NCBI RefSeq assembly: GCF_002112505.1
Contig: NZ_NEHW01000019.1
Location: forward strand, 21,014 to 85,013
DNA: 64,000 nucleotides
Reading direction: 5' to 3'
Source of the DNA: Pseudomonas sp. R28(2017)
GTDB taxonomy: Bacteria; Pseudomonadota; Gammaproteobacteria; Pseudomonadales; Pseudomonadaceae
Part shown: positions 1 to 7,311 of the stretch, one piece after another
Layout: each line of letters begins with the position of its first letter
Numbering within the stretch: position 1 is the stretch's first letter
Notes under the pieces: generated by a model
Database searches by the model: none
Told to the model about the DNA's origin: nothing
Seen by the model: the letters and a program-made list of their open reading frames with translations, nothing else
Made by a program: the position numbers and the translations under genes

Positions 1-579
1 CTGCGCCAGGCCTACCTCGACCACGCCCGCACCACCTTGGTGGCGCCGGTGACCGGCTATGTCGCCAAGCGCACCGTGCAGCTCGGCCAGCGCCTGCAGC
101 CGGGCACCGCGACCATGGCGGTGATCCCGCTGGACGAGGTGTGGATCGACGCCAACTTCAAGGAAACCCAGCTGCGCGACATGCGCATCGGCCAGCCGGT
201 GGACATCAGCGCCGACCTGTATGGCAGCGAGGTCAAGTACAGCGGCACGGTCGACAGCCTCGGCGCCGGTACCGGCAGCGCCTTCGCCCTGCTGCCGGCA
301 CAGAACGCCACCGGCAACTGGATCAAGATCGTCCAGCGCGTGCCGGTGCGCATTCACCTGAGCCCAGACCAGCTCAAGGACCACCCGCTGCGTATCGGCC
401 TGTCCACCGTGGTGGAGGTCGACTTGCACGACCAGAGCGGCCCGACCCTGGCCCAGCAGCCACCGCAGCAGGCCAGCTACACCACCCAGGTGTATGACCG
501 CCAGCTGGTCGAGGCCGACGACCTGATCGCCCGGTTGATCCACGAAAACAGCGCCACCGGCAAGACGGCCCAGCGATGA
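1..579 (+). CDS. emrA: EmrA/HlyD-type efflux membrane-fusion protein, C-terminal part
   Basis: The open frame runs from the first base, so the 5' end lies outside the window; about 192 residues remain. The fragment has the lipoyl/barrel-sandwich return strand (APVTGYV near the start), the beta-barrel region with VWIDANFKETQL and GQPVDI, and the closing segment VQRVPVRIHL typical of EmrA/VceA adaptors. In this family the protein sits in the inner membrane and periplasm and links an EmrB-type pump to an outer-membrane channel. The stop codon overlaps the start of the downstream emrB-type gene (ATGA), which indicates translational coupling. The channel gene would be expected upstream, outside the window. 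Family assignment is firm; the exported substrate is not shown by the sequence. Confidence 0.93.
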   Translation: MRQAYLDHARTTLVAPVTGYVAKRTVQLGQRLQPGTATMAVIPLDEVWIDANFKETQLRDMRIGQPVDISADLYGSEVKYSGTVDSLGAGTGSAFALLPAQNATGNWIKIVQRVPVRIHLSPDQLKDHPLRIGLSTVVEVDLHDQSGPTLAQQPPQQASYTTQVYDRQLVEADDLIARLIHENSATGKTAQR

Positions 580-2111
580 GCAACAACGCTCCGGCCCAGT
601 TCACCCCGCCGAGCCTGTTGCTGACGACCATCGGGTTGTCGCTGGCGACCTTCATGCAGGTGCTCGACACCACCATCGCCAACGTGGCGCTGCCGACCAT
701 TTCCGGCAACCTGGGGGTGAGTTACGAGCAGGGCACCTGGGTGATCACCTCGTTCGCGGTGAGCAACGCCATCGCCTTGCCACTGACCGGCTGGCTGAGC
801 CGGCGCTTTGGCGAGGTGAAACTGTTCATCTGGGCCACGTTGCTGTTCGTGCTGGCGTCGTTCCTTTGCGGCGTGGCGCAGTCGATGCCGGAGCTGGTGG
901 GCTTTCGGGTGTTGCAGGGGGTGGTGGCCGGGCCTTTGTACCCGATGACCCAGACCTTGCTGATTGCCGTGTACCCGCCGGCCAAACGGGGCATGGCCCT
1001 GGCCTTGCTGGCGATGGTCACGGTGGTGGCGCCGATTGCCGGGCCGATACTGGGTGGCTGGATCACCGACAGCTACAGCTGGCCGTGGATCTTCTTCATC
1101 AACGTGCCGATCGGCCTGTTCGCCGCCGCCGTGGTGCGCCAGCAGATGCGCGCGCGGCCGGTGGTCACCAGCCGCCAGCCGATGGACTACATCGGCCTGC
1201 TGACGCTGATCGTCGGCGTGGGCGCGTTGCAGGTGGTGCTGGACAAGGGCAATGACCTGGACTGGTTCGAGTCGTCGTTCATCATTGTCGGCACGTTGAT
1301 TTCGGTGGTGTTCCTGGCGATCTTCATCATCTGGGAACTCACCGACCGCCACCCGGTGGTCAACCTGCGGCTGTTTGCCCACCGTAACTTTCGCATCGGC
1401 ACCATAGTGCTGGTCGGTGGCTACGCGGGGTTCTTCGGCATCAACCTGATCCTGCCGCAGTGGTTGCAGACGCAGATGGGCTATACCGCCACCTGGGCGG
1501 GTTTGGCGGTGGCGCCGATCGGTCTGTTGCCGGTGATCATGTCGCCGTTCGTGGGCAAGTACGCGCACCGCTTCGACCTGCGGGTGCTGGCGGGGCTGGC
1601 GTTCCTGGCGATCGGTACCAGCTGCTTCATGCGCGCAGGGTTCACCAGCGAGGTGGATTTCCAGCACATTGCGTTGGTGCAGTTGTTCATGGGGATTGGC
1701 GTGGCGCTGTTCTTCATGCCGACCTTGAGCATCCTGTTGTCGGATTTGCCGCCGCATCAGATTGCCGATGGTTCGGGGCTGGCGACGTTCCTGCGCACGT
1801 TGGGGGGGAGCTTTGCCGCATCGTTGACGACCTGGATCTGGATTCGCCGGGCGGACCAGCATCATGCCTATTTGAGCGAGCACATCAGCCAGTTTGATCC
1901 GGCGACGCGGCATACGCTGGAGCAGTTGGGTGGGGCGAGTTCGCAGAATTATGCGAAGCTGGAGCAGATCGTGAATGCGCAGGCGTACATGATGTCGACG
2001 GTGGATTACTTCACCTTGATGACCTGGGTGTTTGCCGGGTTGATTCTGCTGGTGTGGTTGGCGAAGCCGCCGTTTACTGCCAAGGCTGGGCCAGCTTCGG
2101 CGGGGCATTGA
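576..2111 (+). CDS. emrB: EmrB/QacA-type drug MFS transporter (DHA2 family, 14 TM)
   Basis: A 511-residue membrane protein of the usual DHA2 length. The first helix carries LDTTIANVALPTI, the DHA2 motif D1; helix 2 to 3 has GWLSRRFGEVKLF (motif A), and motif C-like APIAGPILGGWI follows near residue 150. These mark it as a proton/drug antiporter that works with the preceding adaptor to extrude hydrophobic toxicants across both membranes. The ATG overlaps the emrA stop by four bases. Codon use becomes slightly more GT-rich near the 3' end. A hexanucleotide-armed palindromic repeat follows within 11 bp of the stop. The substrate is not deducible. Confidence 0.95.
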   Translation: MSNNAPAQFTPPSLLLTTIGLSLATFMQVLDTTIANVALPTISGNLGVSYEQGTWVITSFAVSNAIALPLTGWLSRRFGEVKLFIWATLLFVLASFLCGVAQSMPELVGFRVLQGVVAGPLYPMTQTLLIAVYPPAKRGMALALLAMVTVVAPIAGPILGGWITDSYSWPWIFFINVPIGLFAAAVVRQQMRARPVVTSRQPMDYIGLLTLIVGVGALQVVLDKGNDLDWFESSFIIVGTLISVVFLAIFIIWELTDRHPVVNLRLFAHRNFRIGTIVLVGGYAGFFGINLILPQWLQTQMGYTATWAGLAVAPIGLLPVIMSPFVGKYAHRFDLRVLAGLAFLAIGTSCFMRAGFTSEVDFQHIALVQLFMGIGVALFFMPTLSILLSDLPPHQIADGSGLATFLRTLGGSFAASLTTWIWIRRADQHHAYLSEHISQFDPATRHTLEQLGGASSQNYAKLEQIVNAQAYMMSTVDYFTLMTWVFAGLILLVWLAKPPFTAKAGPASAGH

Positions 2112-2121
2112 AGCAGTAGCG

Positions 2122-2386
2122 TTGCTCTTGCTCTGCTTTTGCTTTGGCTTTGGCTTCTAAGCGCGCGATAGTCCAGGCGACGCAAATTGCGACTTCAGGA
2201 GGCCGAACGCAGGTCTTGCGGAGGGAGGTGACGGGCATGGATGCCCGTCAAGCGCTGGGCCCCAGGATGGGGCCTGCAGCGCGGTCCTCCCGGGAGCAAG
2301 GCCGGCGCTCGGCCTCCTGAAGTCGCATTCGGCGTTTGCTGAACTACCGCGCGCCTAGAAGCAAGAGCAAGAGCAAGAGCAAGATG
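2122..2386. repeat. Hexanucleotide-armed palindromic element, copy A
   Basis: The left end begins with TTGCTCTTGCTC and GCTTTGGCTTTGG, then an arm ending near 2216. The right arm (about 2308-2360) is its reverse complement: GGCCTCCTGAAGTCGCA pairs with TGCGACTTCAGGAGGCC, and the right end is GAGCAA repeats (about 2361-2384), the complement of TTGCTC. The interior carries a perfect small hairpin, GACGGGCATGGATGCCCGTC, and a GGGCCCCAGG segment. A second, longer copy lies at 37555-38002 with the same arms and interior. Open frames in it (Leu-Ala or Ser-Lys repeats) look like by-products. It could be a miniature mobile element or a structured-RNA/terminator-like repeat; I cannot decide. Confidence 0.8.
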
Positions 2387-2598
2387 AAGCGTAAGCGTCC
2401 GCTGAATACACATTACGTGTCAGCAACTATTGGCTTCAGTCCACTGGTACCAGCATTCCCCTAACAACTTTATCCCAATGCTGCTCGGCAGGCGTCTGGA
2501 GGTCGTGGGTATTGGAAATGCAGAATTAAATAGTTCGTCATGCGTCTCGCGTTTTTAACGACATATGGTGTTGCAAGGAGCGGGAGTAGCCTGATAAA

Positions 2599-2718
2599 TC
2601 AGCAGTCCCAGCGATCCTTCTTGCAAAACTTCAGCAGCGCATTGATATCTTCGTAGCCTGACAGATCCACCGCTACCGCGTAGAATAAGACCCTTGTTGG
2701 TGATGGCCCTGATTCAAA
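2599..2718 (-). pseudogene. C-terminal remnant of an unidentified protein gene
   Basis: On the minus strand about 39 codons stay open up to a TGA at 2599-2601, with protein-like composition ending in LLKFCKKDRWDC. There is no start codon or ribosome binding site; an in-frame TAA lies just upstream. The rest of 2387-2740 shows nothing recognisable. It looks like the tail of a gene whose front was lost when the island end was rearranged. It may be a decayed T6SS accessory or immunity gene, but that is speculation from position only. Confidence 0.35.
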
Positions 2719-2740
2719 TTACATCCAAAAAGGACTTTTC

Positions 2741-3229
2741 ATGCGTAAATTTCTCCGTTTGCCGGTCTCGAAAGTAACCTGTATTACGCTTCTTTCGCTC
2801 ATTGCACTGACCTTTGGCACGACAGCAACGGCGGCTGATTACGCCTGTGACGGATTTGTCGGTAGTTTCGCCAATCGTCCCGATAATGAAGCAGTCTTGA
2901 AAATCGTTAAAGATGGCAACGGCTTTGTAGTGCTTGTCCAAGGTGACTCACCTGACGACTGGGAGCGCGTGCCGCTGAAGGTTGGCATACCCGAAGATAT
3001 ACAGAAAGAGCTGCTCGCGGAGGGAAGGAAAATGATTCCGCTAACGTGCGCATTATCAGCTGACGACGTTTTACTCTGGCAGTTTCCGGCCGGTAGCCCA
3101 GACAACCCTTCTGAGAGCAAAAGCCGCGACCGCTCCAAGTACCCGCAAAAGACCCCTTATTTGATGATCGTCAACGGGGGAGTTGTTGCTGGGGAAACTG
3201 GACTATACCGAGTTAGAACAGAGGACTAA
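2741..3229 (+). CDS. Secreted hypothetical protein at the end of the T6SS island
   Basis: A 162-residue protein preceded by a good ribosome site (AAAAAGGAC, 2727-2735). Residues 1-32 form a Sec signal peptide (basic start, hydrophobic core ITLLSLIALTFG, cleavage near ATAA-DYA). The mature part of about 130 residues has two cysteines (in YACDGF and PLTCAL) that could pair in the periplasm, and a charged SESKSRDRSKYP stretch. I do not recognise the family. It is AT-richer than neighbours, suggesting recent acquisition. It converges on the Tla3/PAAR genes rather than lying in their operon. A periplasmic protein beside a T6SS lipase cluster makes it a candidate immunity protein, but this is inference from location and export signal alone. 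Confidence 0.75.
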   Translation: MRKFLRLPVSKVTCITLLSLIALTFGTTATAADYACDGFVGSFANRPDNEAVLKIVKDGNGFVVLVQGDSPDDWERVPLKVGIPEDIQKELLAEGRKMIPLTCALSADDVLLWQFPAGSPDNPSESKSRDRSKYPQKTPYLMIVNGGVVAGETGLYRVRTED

Positions 3230-3269
3230 GCCCGCCTAGGGTAAGCGTCCGCCCAACTTACCTTGCGTA

Positions 3270-3417
3270 AATGCCCAGGCCATGACGGGTTTCATGTCGC
3301 GAAGTACCATGTCGGTTCCTGTGCTTAGAGTTGGACAATCCAGATCAAGCAGAGCCAGAGCACAAGCTGTACTCCGGCGATCCGCTGGTTTGAGTCTGGG
3401 CGGTCTAGAACGCGTGA
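3270..3417 (-). pseudogene. Decayed 5' fragment of a third tla3-type adaptor gene
   Basis: This stretch matches, with scattered substitutions and small indels, the 5' region of the downstream-module tla3 gene near 5205-5356, including the part encoding VLRDMKPVMAWG and IVQL. Homology stops abruptly near 3270 and the reading frame is broken. It directly follows PAAR copy B on the minus strand, just as tla3-B follows PAAR copy A. It is therefore the stub of a third repeat unit, truncated at the island edge. Confidence 0.8.
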
Positions 3418-3687
3418 TTATTCAACGCTCACATTCAGCGCATGGCTGGCCACGCCGTGACACCCGCATGCCAACCGATGGCCTTGCAGCACCAAAGGCT
3501 TACCGTTCATGCGTCGGCTTGGGTGCCCTTCGATGAAAGCGAAAACCCCTTGGTGGAGCGGGCAACTGGCCTTGTCGCCCAGCACGGCTGGCGTTTTACA
3601 GTTGACGGTGTGGGTGCCAGCCAGCTGGCATGACAGCACGCTGCCCCCGGTGCTGGTGGGGTCGCCCAGACAGATGGGAGGGTTCAT
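3418..3687 (-). CDS. PAAR-domain T6SS spike-tip protein, copy B
   Basis: An 89-residue PAAR protein. It starts MNPPICLGDPTSTGG and contains the PAAR hallmarks: the early Pro/Gly-rich turn, CPLHQGVFAF, and the closing Cys/His residues (HRLACGCHG) that bind the structural metal. PAAR proteins cap the VgrG trimer and carry effectors. It overlaps the upstream tla3-B stop by four bases (ATGA). It differs from copy A (5357-5626) at only four of 89 residues (S/T, G/C, V/I, V/L), so the duplication is recent or homogenised. The G-to-C change adds a cysteine near residue 30. Confidence 0.92.
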   Translation of the reverse strand: MNPPICLGDPTSTGGSVLSCQLAGTHTVNCKTPAVLGDKASCPLHQGVFAFIEGHPSRRMNGKPLVLQGHRLACGCHGVASHALNVSVE

Positions 3688-5306
3688 GCCCTGGGTACCC
3701 CTCCGGTTGGGAGGCCATACTCGAAGGGGTCAGCGCCACGGTTCTGCTGGTTCTTCGCCTTGCGCGCCTCATCTGGCGGGCTGATCATCTGCACGGTGAG
3801 GCTGCCGTCGCTGCCGGCGTACACCACGGCACTGGCACCGCCGTCGAGGTAGCTGGCGATGGTGGCCAGGTTGATCTCCACCAGTGCGCTGCTGACGCCG
3901 GTATTGCCCAGGCGTCGACCGATGTCGTAGCCCTCGTCGACATTGCCCACGTCCAGGCCTTGGCCATCGGTATTGAGGCCGTGCAAGGCGTTGGTCAGCG
4001 CGATTTCTGCTTCAGTGTTGTCAGTGGTGTCGTAGAACACGCGCAGCGGTTTTTGCCCGTCGGGCAGGGTGTCGAGGGCCTTGAGCCAACCCGCTTGCAA
4101 AGCCTTGGCCTGCAACGTGGGTTTGAGGCGCTTGCCGTGTTCGTCCTGCATCGAGACCTTGATCGGACGGTGCAGGTAACCTAGCACGGGTGCTGCGTCG
4201 AACTCCTTCAGCTGGTGCTCGGCCCAACGCACGGGCAGCCAGGGGGACGGTTCGAAATGGCCTGGGCCGCGGTTACTGATGGTTTTCCAGAGGGTGGGCA
4301 GTTGCGATTGCCAGTAGGCAGTGGACATGGTGCCTGGGGCTAGCGAGAATTTGACGCCTTTAGCGTGTTCGGCAGTTTCATACCAGTCTATAAATGCCCT
4401 GTCCCGGTCCCAGTAAAACGCCCACAGCTTGCCCAGGTCAGAGTTCTTGTTCTGATTGTCCTCGGCGTCATGGGTGACGAAGGGGCGAATGTAGCGGTCC
4501 ACTCGGTCCGAGCGCGTGACCAGCAGGCCAGTCGCGCTTTCGTAGATCGTCGGAACCACGTGGCCATATTGCAGCCCCGGTGTGCCGGGTTTGCGAAAGA
4601 GATCTCGTGTCATGTCACCGTCCCGGCTCGCGATCAAGGCTTGCGGCACCTTGGGGTTATCATCAAAAAACGTGAACAGTCGATCGATCATGCCTTGAGC
4701 ATGGGTCGTGCTTTCATCGTCTTGCCACAGAAATTGAGTAACGCCCAAGGTCGCAGCATTACGCCCTGAATTGATCAGACCCGCCGCTCTAAAACCGTTT
4801 TCGTAGGGGGCGGGAGGTCCTAACGCAAACACCGGGATCGGCCAGTAAGCTACTGCTTGACCTGCCGAACTTTTGAATGCGATACGAACTTTGATATCTC
4901 TGGAGCTTTTCCTGTCGGTTAATGATGGGTTGTAGTCTTTAGCGTTCTGCGGGTAAATTGAAGCGAAGTTGTCATTCTTCTTCTTGATGAACTGCCAGAT
5001 TTCGGACTGGCCATCTTTATAGATCCCAAGTCCCACCCCCCGAATTTCCAAGGCGTAGGTTCTAACCTGGGTGGCCTGCCGTTCGGCGATTTTGGTCTCT
5101 ACTTGCCTTCGATAGCTGGTCAACTCTGCTTTCTCATTTGCCAGGGCATTGCCCCACCAATGGATACCGAAGATCAGCAGCAGCGAGCCGATAATAGCGG
5201 CAATGCCCCAGGCCATGACGGGTTTCATGTCGCGAAGTACCATGCCGGCTTCCTGTGCTTTGAGTTGGACAATCCAGATGAAGCAGAGCCAGAGCACAAG
5301 CTGCAC
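3684..5306 (-). CDS. Tla3-type T6SS lipase adaptor (DUF2875 family), copy B, N-terminally shortened
   Basis: A 540-residue paralogue of the 560-residue protein at 5629-7311. From about residue 25 there is a second membrane segment (MAWGIAAIIGSLLLIFGIHWW), followed by a large soluble domain with YALEIRGVGLGIY and a C-terminal half almost identical to copy A. In P. aeruginosa the DUF2875 protein Tla3 loads the Tle3 lipase onto VgrG. The frame runs upstream to a TGA with no ATG; the only likely start is GTG at 5306, with no clear ribosome site, so the first 20 or so residues of copy A are missing. It may be poorly translated. PAAR copy B follows with a four-base overlap. Confidence 0.85.
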   Translation of the reverse strand: MQLVLWLCFIWIVQLKAQEAGMVLRDMKPVMAWGIAAIIGSLLLIFGIHWWGNALANEKAELTSYRRQVETKIAERQATQVRTYALEIRGVGLGIYKDGQSEIWQFIKKKNDNFASIYPQNAKDYNPSLTDRKSSRDIKVRIAFKSSAGQAVAYWPIPVFALGPPAPYENGFRAAGLINSGRNAATLGVTQFLWQDDESTTHAQGMIDRLFTFFDDNPKVPQALIASRDGDMTRDLFRKPGTPGLQYGHVVPTIYESATGLLVTRSDRVDRYIRPFVTHDAEDNQNKNSDLGKLWAFYWDRDRAFIDWYETAEHAKGVKFSLAPGTMSTAYWQSQLPTLWKTISNRGPGHFEPSPWLPVRWAEHQLKEFDAAPVLGYLHRPIKVSMQDEHGKRLKPTLQAKALQAGWLKALDTLPDGQKPLRVFYDTTDNTEAEIALTNALHGLNTDGQGLDVGNVDEGYDIGRRLGNTGVSSALVEINLATIASYLDGGASAVVYAGSDGSLTVQMISPPDEARKAKNQQNRGADPFEYGLPTGGVPRA

Positions 5307-5356
5307 TCTGGCGATCCGCTGATGAGGTTTGAGTCTGGGCGGTCTGAAACGCGTGA

Positions 5357-5626
5357 TTATTCAACGCTCACATTCAGCGCATGGCTGGCCACCCCATGAC
5401 ACCCGCATGCCAGCCGATGGCCTTGCAGCACCACTGGCTTACCGTTCATGCGACGACTCGGATGCCCCTCGACAAAGGCAAAAACCCCTTGGTGAAGCGG
5501 GCAACTGGCCTTGTCGCCCAGCACGGCTGGCGTTTTACCGTTGACGGTGTGGGTGCCAGCCAGCTGGCATGACAGCACGCTGCCCCCGCTGCTGGTGGGG
5601 TCGCCCAGACAGATGGGAGGGTTCAT
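5357..5626 (-). CDS. PAAR-domain T6SS spike-tip protein, copy A
   Basis: An 89-residue PAAR protein with the metal-binding pattern near HPSRRMNG and HRLACGCHG. The start codon lies two bases after the tla3-A stop, consistent with coupled translation. It would sharpen the VgrG spike encoded at 9320-11875 and may recruit the Tle3 lipase through the adaptor. Copy B at 3418-3687 is nearly identical. The family is certain from sequence; the cargo link is inferred from operon order. Confidence 0.93.
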   Translation of the reverse strand: MNPPICLGDPTSSGGSVLSCQLAGTHTVNGKTPAVLGDKASCPLHQGVFAFVEGHPSRRMNGKPVVLQGHRLACGCHGVASHALNVSVE

Positions 5627-5628
5627 GC

Positions 5629-7311
5629 CTAGGATCGTCCGATACTGGGGAGGCCATACTTGAAGGGGTCAGCGCCACGGTTCTGCTGGTTCTTCGCCTT
5701 GCGTGCCTCATCTGGCGGGCTGATCATCTGCACGGTGAGGCTGCCGTCGCTGCCAGCGTAGACCACGGCACTGGCACCGCCATCGAGGTAGCTGGCAATG
5801 GTGGCCAGGTTGATCTCCACCAGCGCTCCGCTGACACCGGTATTGCCCAGGCGCCGACCGATGTCATAGCCCTCGTCGACATTGCCCACGTCCAGGCCTT
5901 GGCCATCGGTATTGAGGCTGTGCAGGGCGTTGGTCAGGGCGATTTCTGCTTCAGCGTTGTTAGTGGTGTCGTAGAACACGCGCACCGGTTTTTGCCCATC
6001 GGGCAGGGTTTCGAGGGCCTTGAGCCAACCCGCTTGCAACACCTTCGCCTGCAATGCGGGTTTGAGGCGCTTGCCGTGTTCGTCCTGCATCGAGACCTTG
6101 ATCGGACGGTGCAGGTAACCCAGCACTGGCGCTGCGTCGAACTCCTTCAGCTGGTGTTCGGCCCAACGCACGGGCAGCCAGGGGGACGGTTCGAAATGGC
6201 CTGGACCGCGGTTGTCGATGGTTTTCCACAAAATAGGCAGTTGCGCTTGCCAGTAGGCGGTAGACATGGTGCTGGGTGGTAATAGCACTTTATTGCCTTT
6301 GGCATGCTCGGCGGCTACATACCAATCTCCAAAGGCCTTGCTCCGGTCCCAATAAAACGCCCACAACTTGCCAAAGTCAGTTTTTTTATCCTGATTGTCC
6401 TCGGCGTCACGGGTGACGAAGGGACGAATGTAGCGGTCCACTCGGTCCGAACGTGTGACCAGCAGGCCAGTCATGCTTTCGTAGATTGTCGGAACCACGT
6501 GGCCATTTTGCAATCCCGGTGTGCCGGGTTTGCGATAGCCGTTTCGCGTCACGTCACCGTCTTCGCTTGCGATCAAGGCTTGTGGCACCTTCGGGTTATC
6601 GTCAAAAAACGTGAACAGTCGCTCGATCATGCCTTGAGCATGCGTCGTGCTTTCATTGTCTTGCCACAAAAACTGGGTAACGCCCAAGGTCGCGGCGTTA
6701 CGGCCTGAGTTGATCAGGCCTGCTGCACTGTAGTCGCTGTCGTAGGGAGCGGGCGGTCCCAGCGCAAACACCGGGATTGGCCAGTACGCTACTGCCTCAC
6801 CTGCCGAGTTCTTGAATGCAATACGGACTTTGATGTTTGCGGAGCTTTCCCTTACGTCTAAAGACGGGTCGTAGTCTTTCGCGTCCTGCGGGTAGATCGA
6901 TGTGAAATTGTCGTTCTTCTTCTTTATGAACTGCCAGATTTTGGACTGGCCATCTGTGTATATTCCAAGTCCGACTCCCCGAATTTCCAAGGCGTAGGTG
7001 CGAACTCGAGTGGCCTGTTGTTCGGCGTTTCTGAGCTCCATCTGGTTGCGATAATTGGCAAACTCTGCCTTCTCACTTGCCAGGGCATTGCCCCACCAGT
7101 GAATGCCGAAGATCATCAGTAGCGGGCCGACAATGGCGGCAATGCCCCAGGCTAGGACGGGTTTCATGTCCCTAAGTATCATGTTAGTTTCCTGTGCTTT
7201 GAGTTGGACAATCCAGATGAAGCTGATCCAGAGCACAAGGAGTACCCCGGCGATCCACAGATAAGGTTTAAGGTTGGGCCGCGTCTGAGTGGAGGGCGGA
7301 TTGTCCTTCAT
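5629..7311 (-). CDS. tla3: Tla3-type T6SS lipase adaptor (DUF2875 family), copy A
   Basis: A 560-residue protein with two N-terminal membrane segments (about residues 17-36, YLWIAGVLLVLWISFIWIV, and 48-72) and a long soluble domain. DUF2875 proteins include P. aeruginosa Tla3, a cytoplasm-facing adaptor needed to load the Tle3 phospholipase on its VgrG. Here the gene overlaps the tle3 stop by four bases (ATGA), matching that role. By eye copies A and B differ at about a dozen positions over the last 205 residues but much more in the first 300. The start ATG is at 7311, and the short basic N-terminus before the first helix fits membrane insertion. No immunity-type gene separates it from tle3. 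Confidence 0.9.
   Translation of the reverse strand: MKDNPPSTQTRPNLKPYLWIAGVLLVLWISFIWIVQLKAQETNMILRDMKPVLAWGIAAIVGPLLMIFGIHWWGNALASEKAEFANYRNQMELRNAEQQATRVRTYALEIRGVGLGIYTDGQSKIWQFIKKKNDNFTSIYPQDAKDYDPSLDVRESSANIKVRIAFKNSAGEAVAYWPIPVFALGPPAPYDSDYSAAGLINSGRNAATLGVTQFLWQDNESTTHAQGMIERLFTFFDDNPKVPQALIASEDGDVTRNGYRKPGTPGLQNGHVVPTIYESMTGLLVTRSDRVDRYIRPFVTRDAEDNQDKKTDFGKLWAFYWDRSKAFGDWYVAAEHAKGNKVLLPPSTMSTAYWQAQLPILWKTIDNRGPGHFEPSPWLPVRWAEHQLKEFDAAPVLGYLHRPIKVSMQDEHGKRLKPALQAKVLQAGWLKALETLPDGQKPVRVFYDTTNNAEAEIALTNALHSLNTDGQGLDVGNVDEGYDIGRRLGNTGVSGALVEINLATIASYLDGGASAVVYAGSDGSLTVQMISPPDEARKAKNQQNRGADPFKYGLPSIGRS

Noticed and set aside
477..2108. Long open frame opposite emrB (543 codons, minus strand)
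   Set aside because: Composition is Arg/His/Gln-rich, typical of the antisense of a high-GC membrane protein gene; no family likeness or ribosome site.
3630..4184. Plus-strand frame opposite tla3-B
   Set aside because: Antisense of a supported coding region; the same shadow recurs at 5569-6282 opposite copy A because the two are duplicates.
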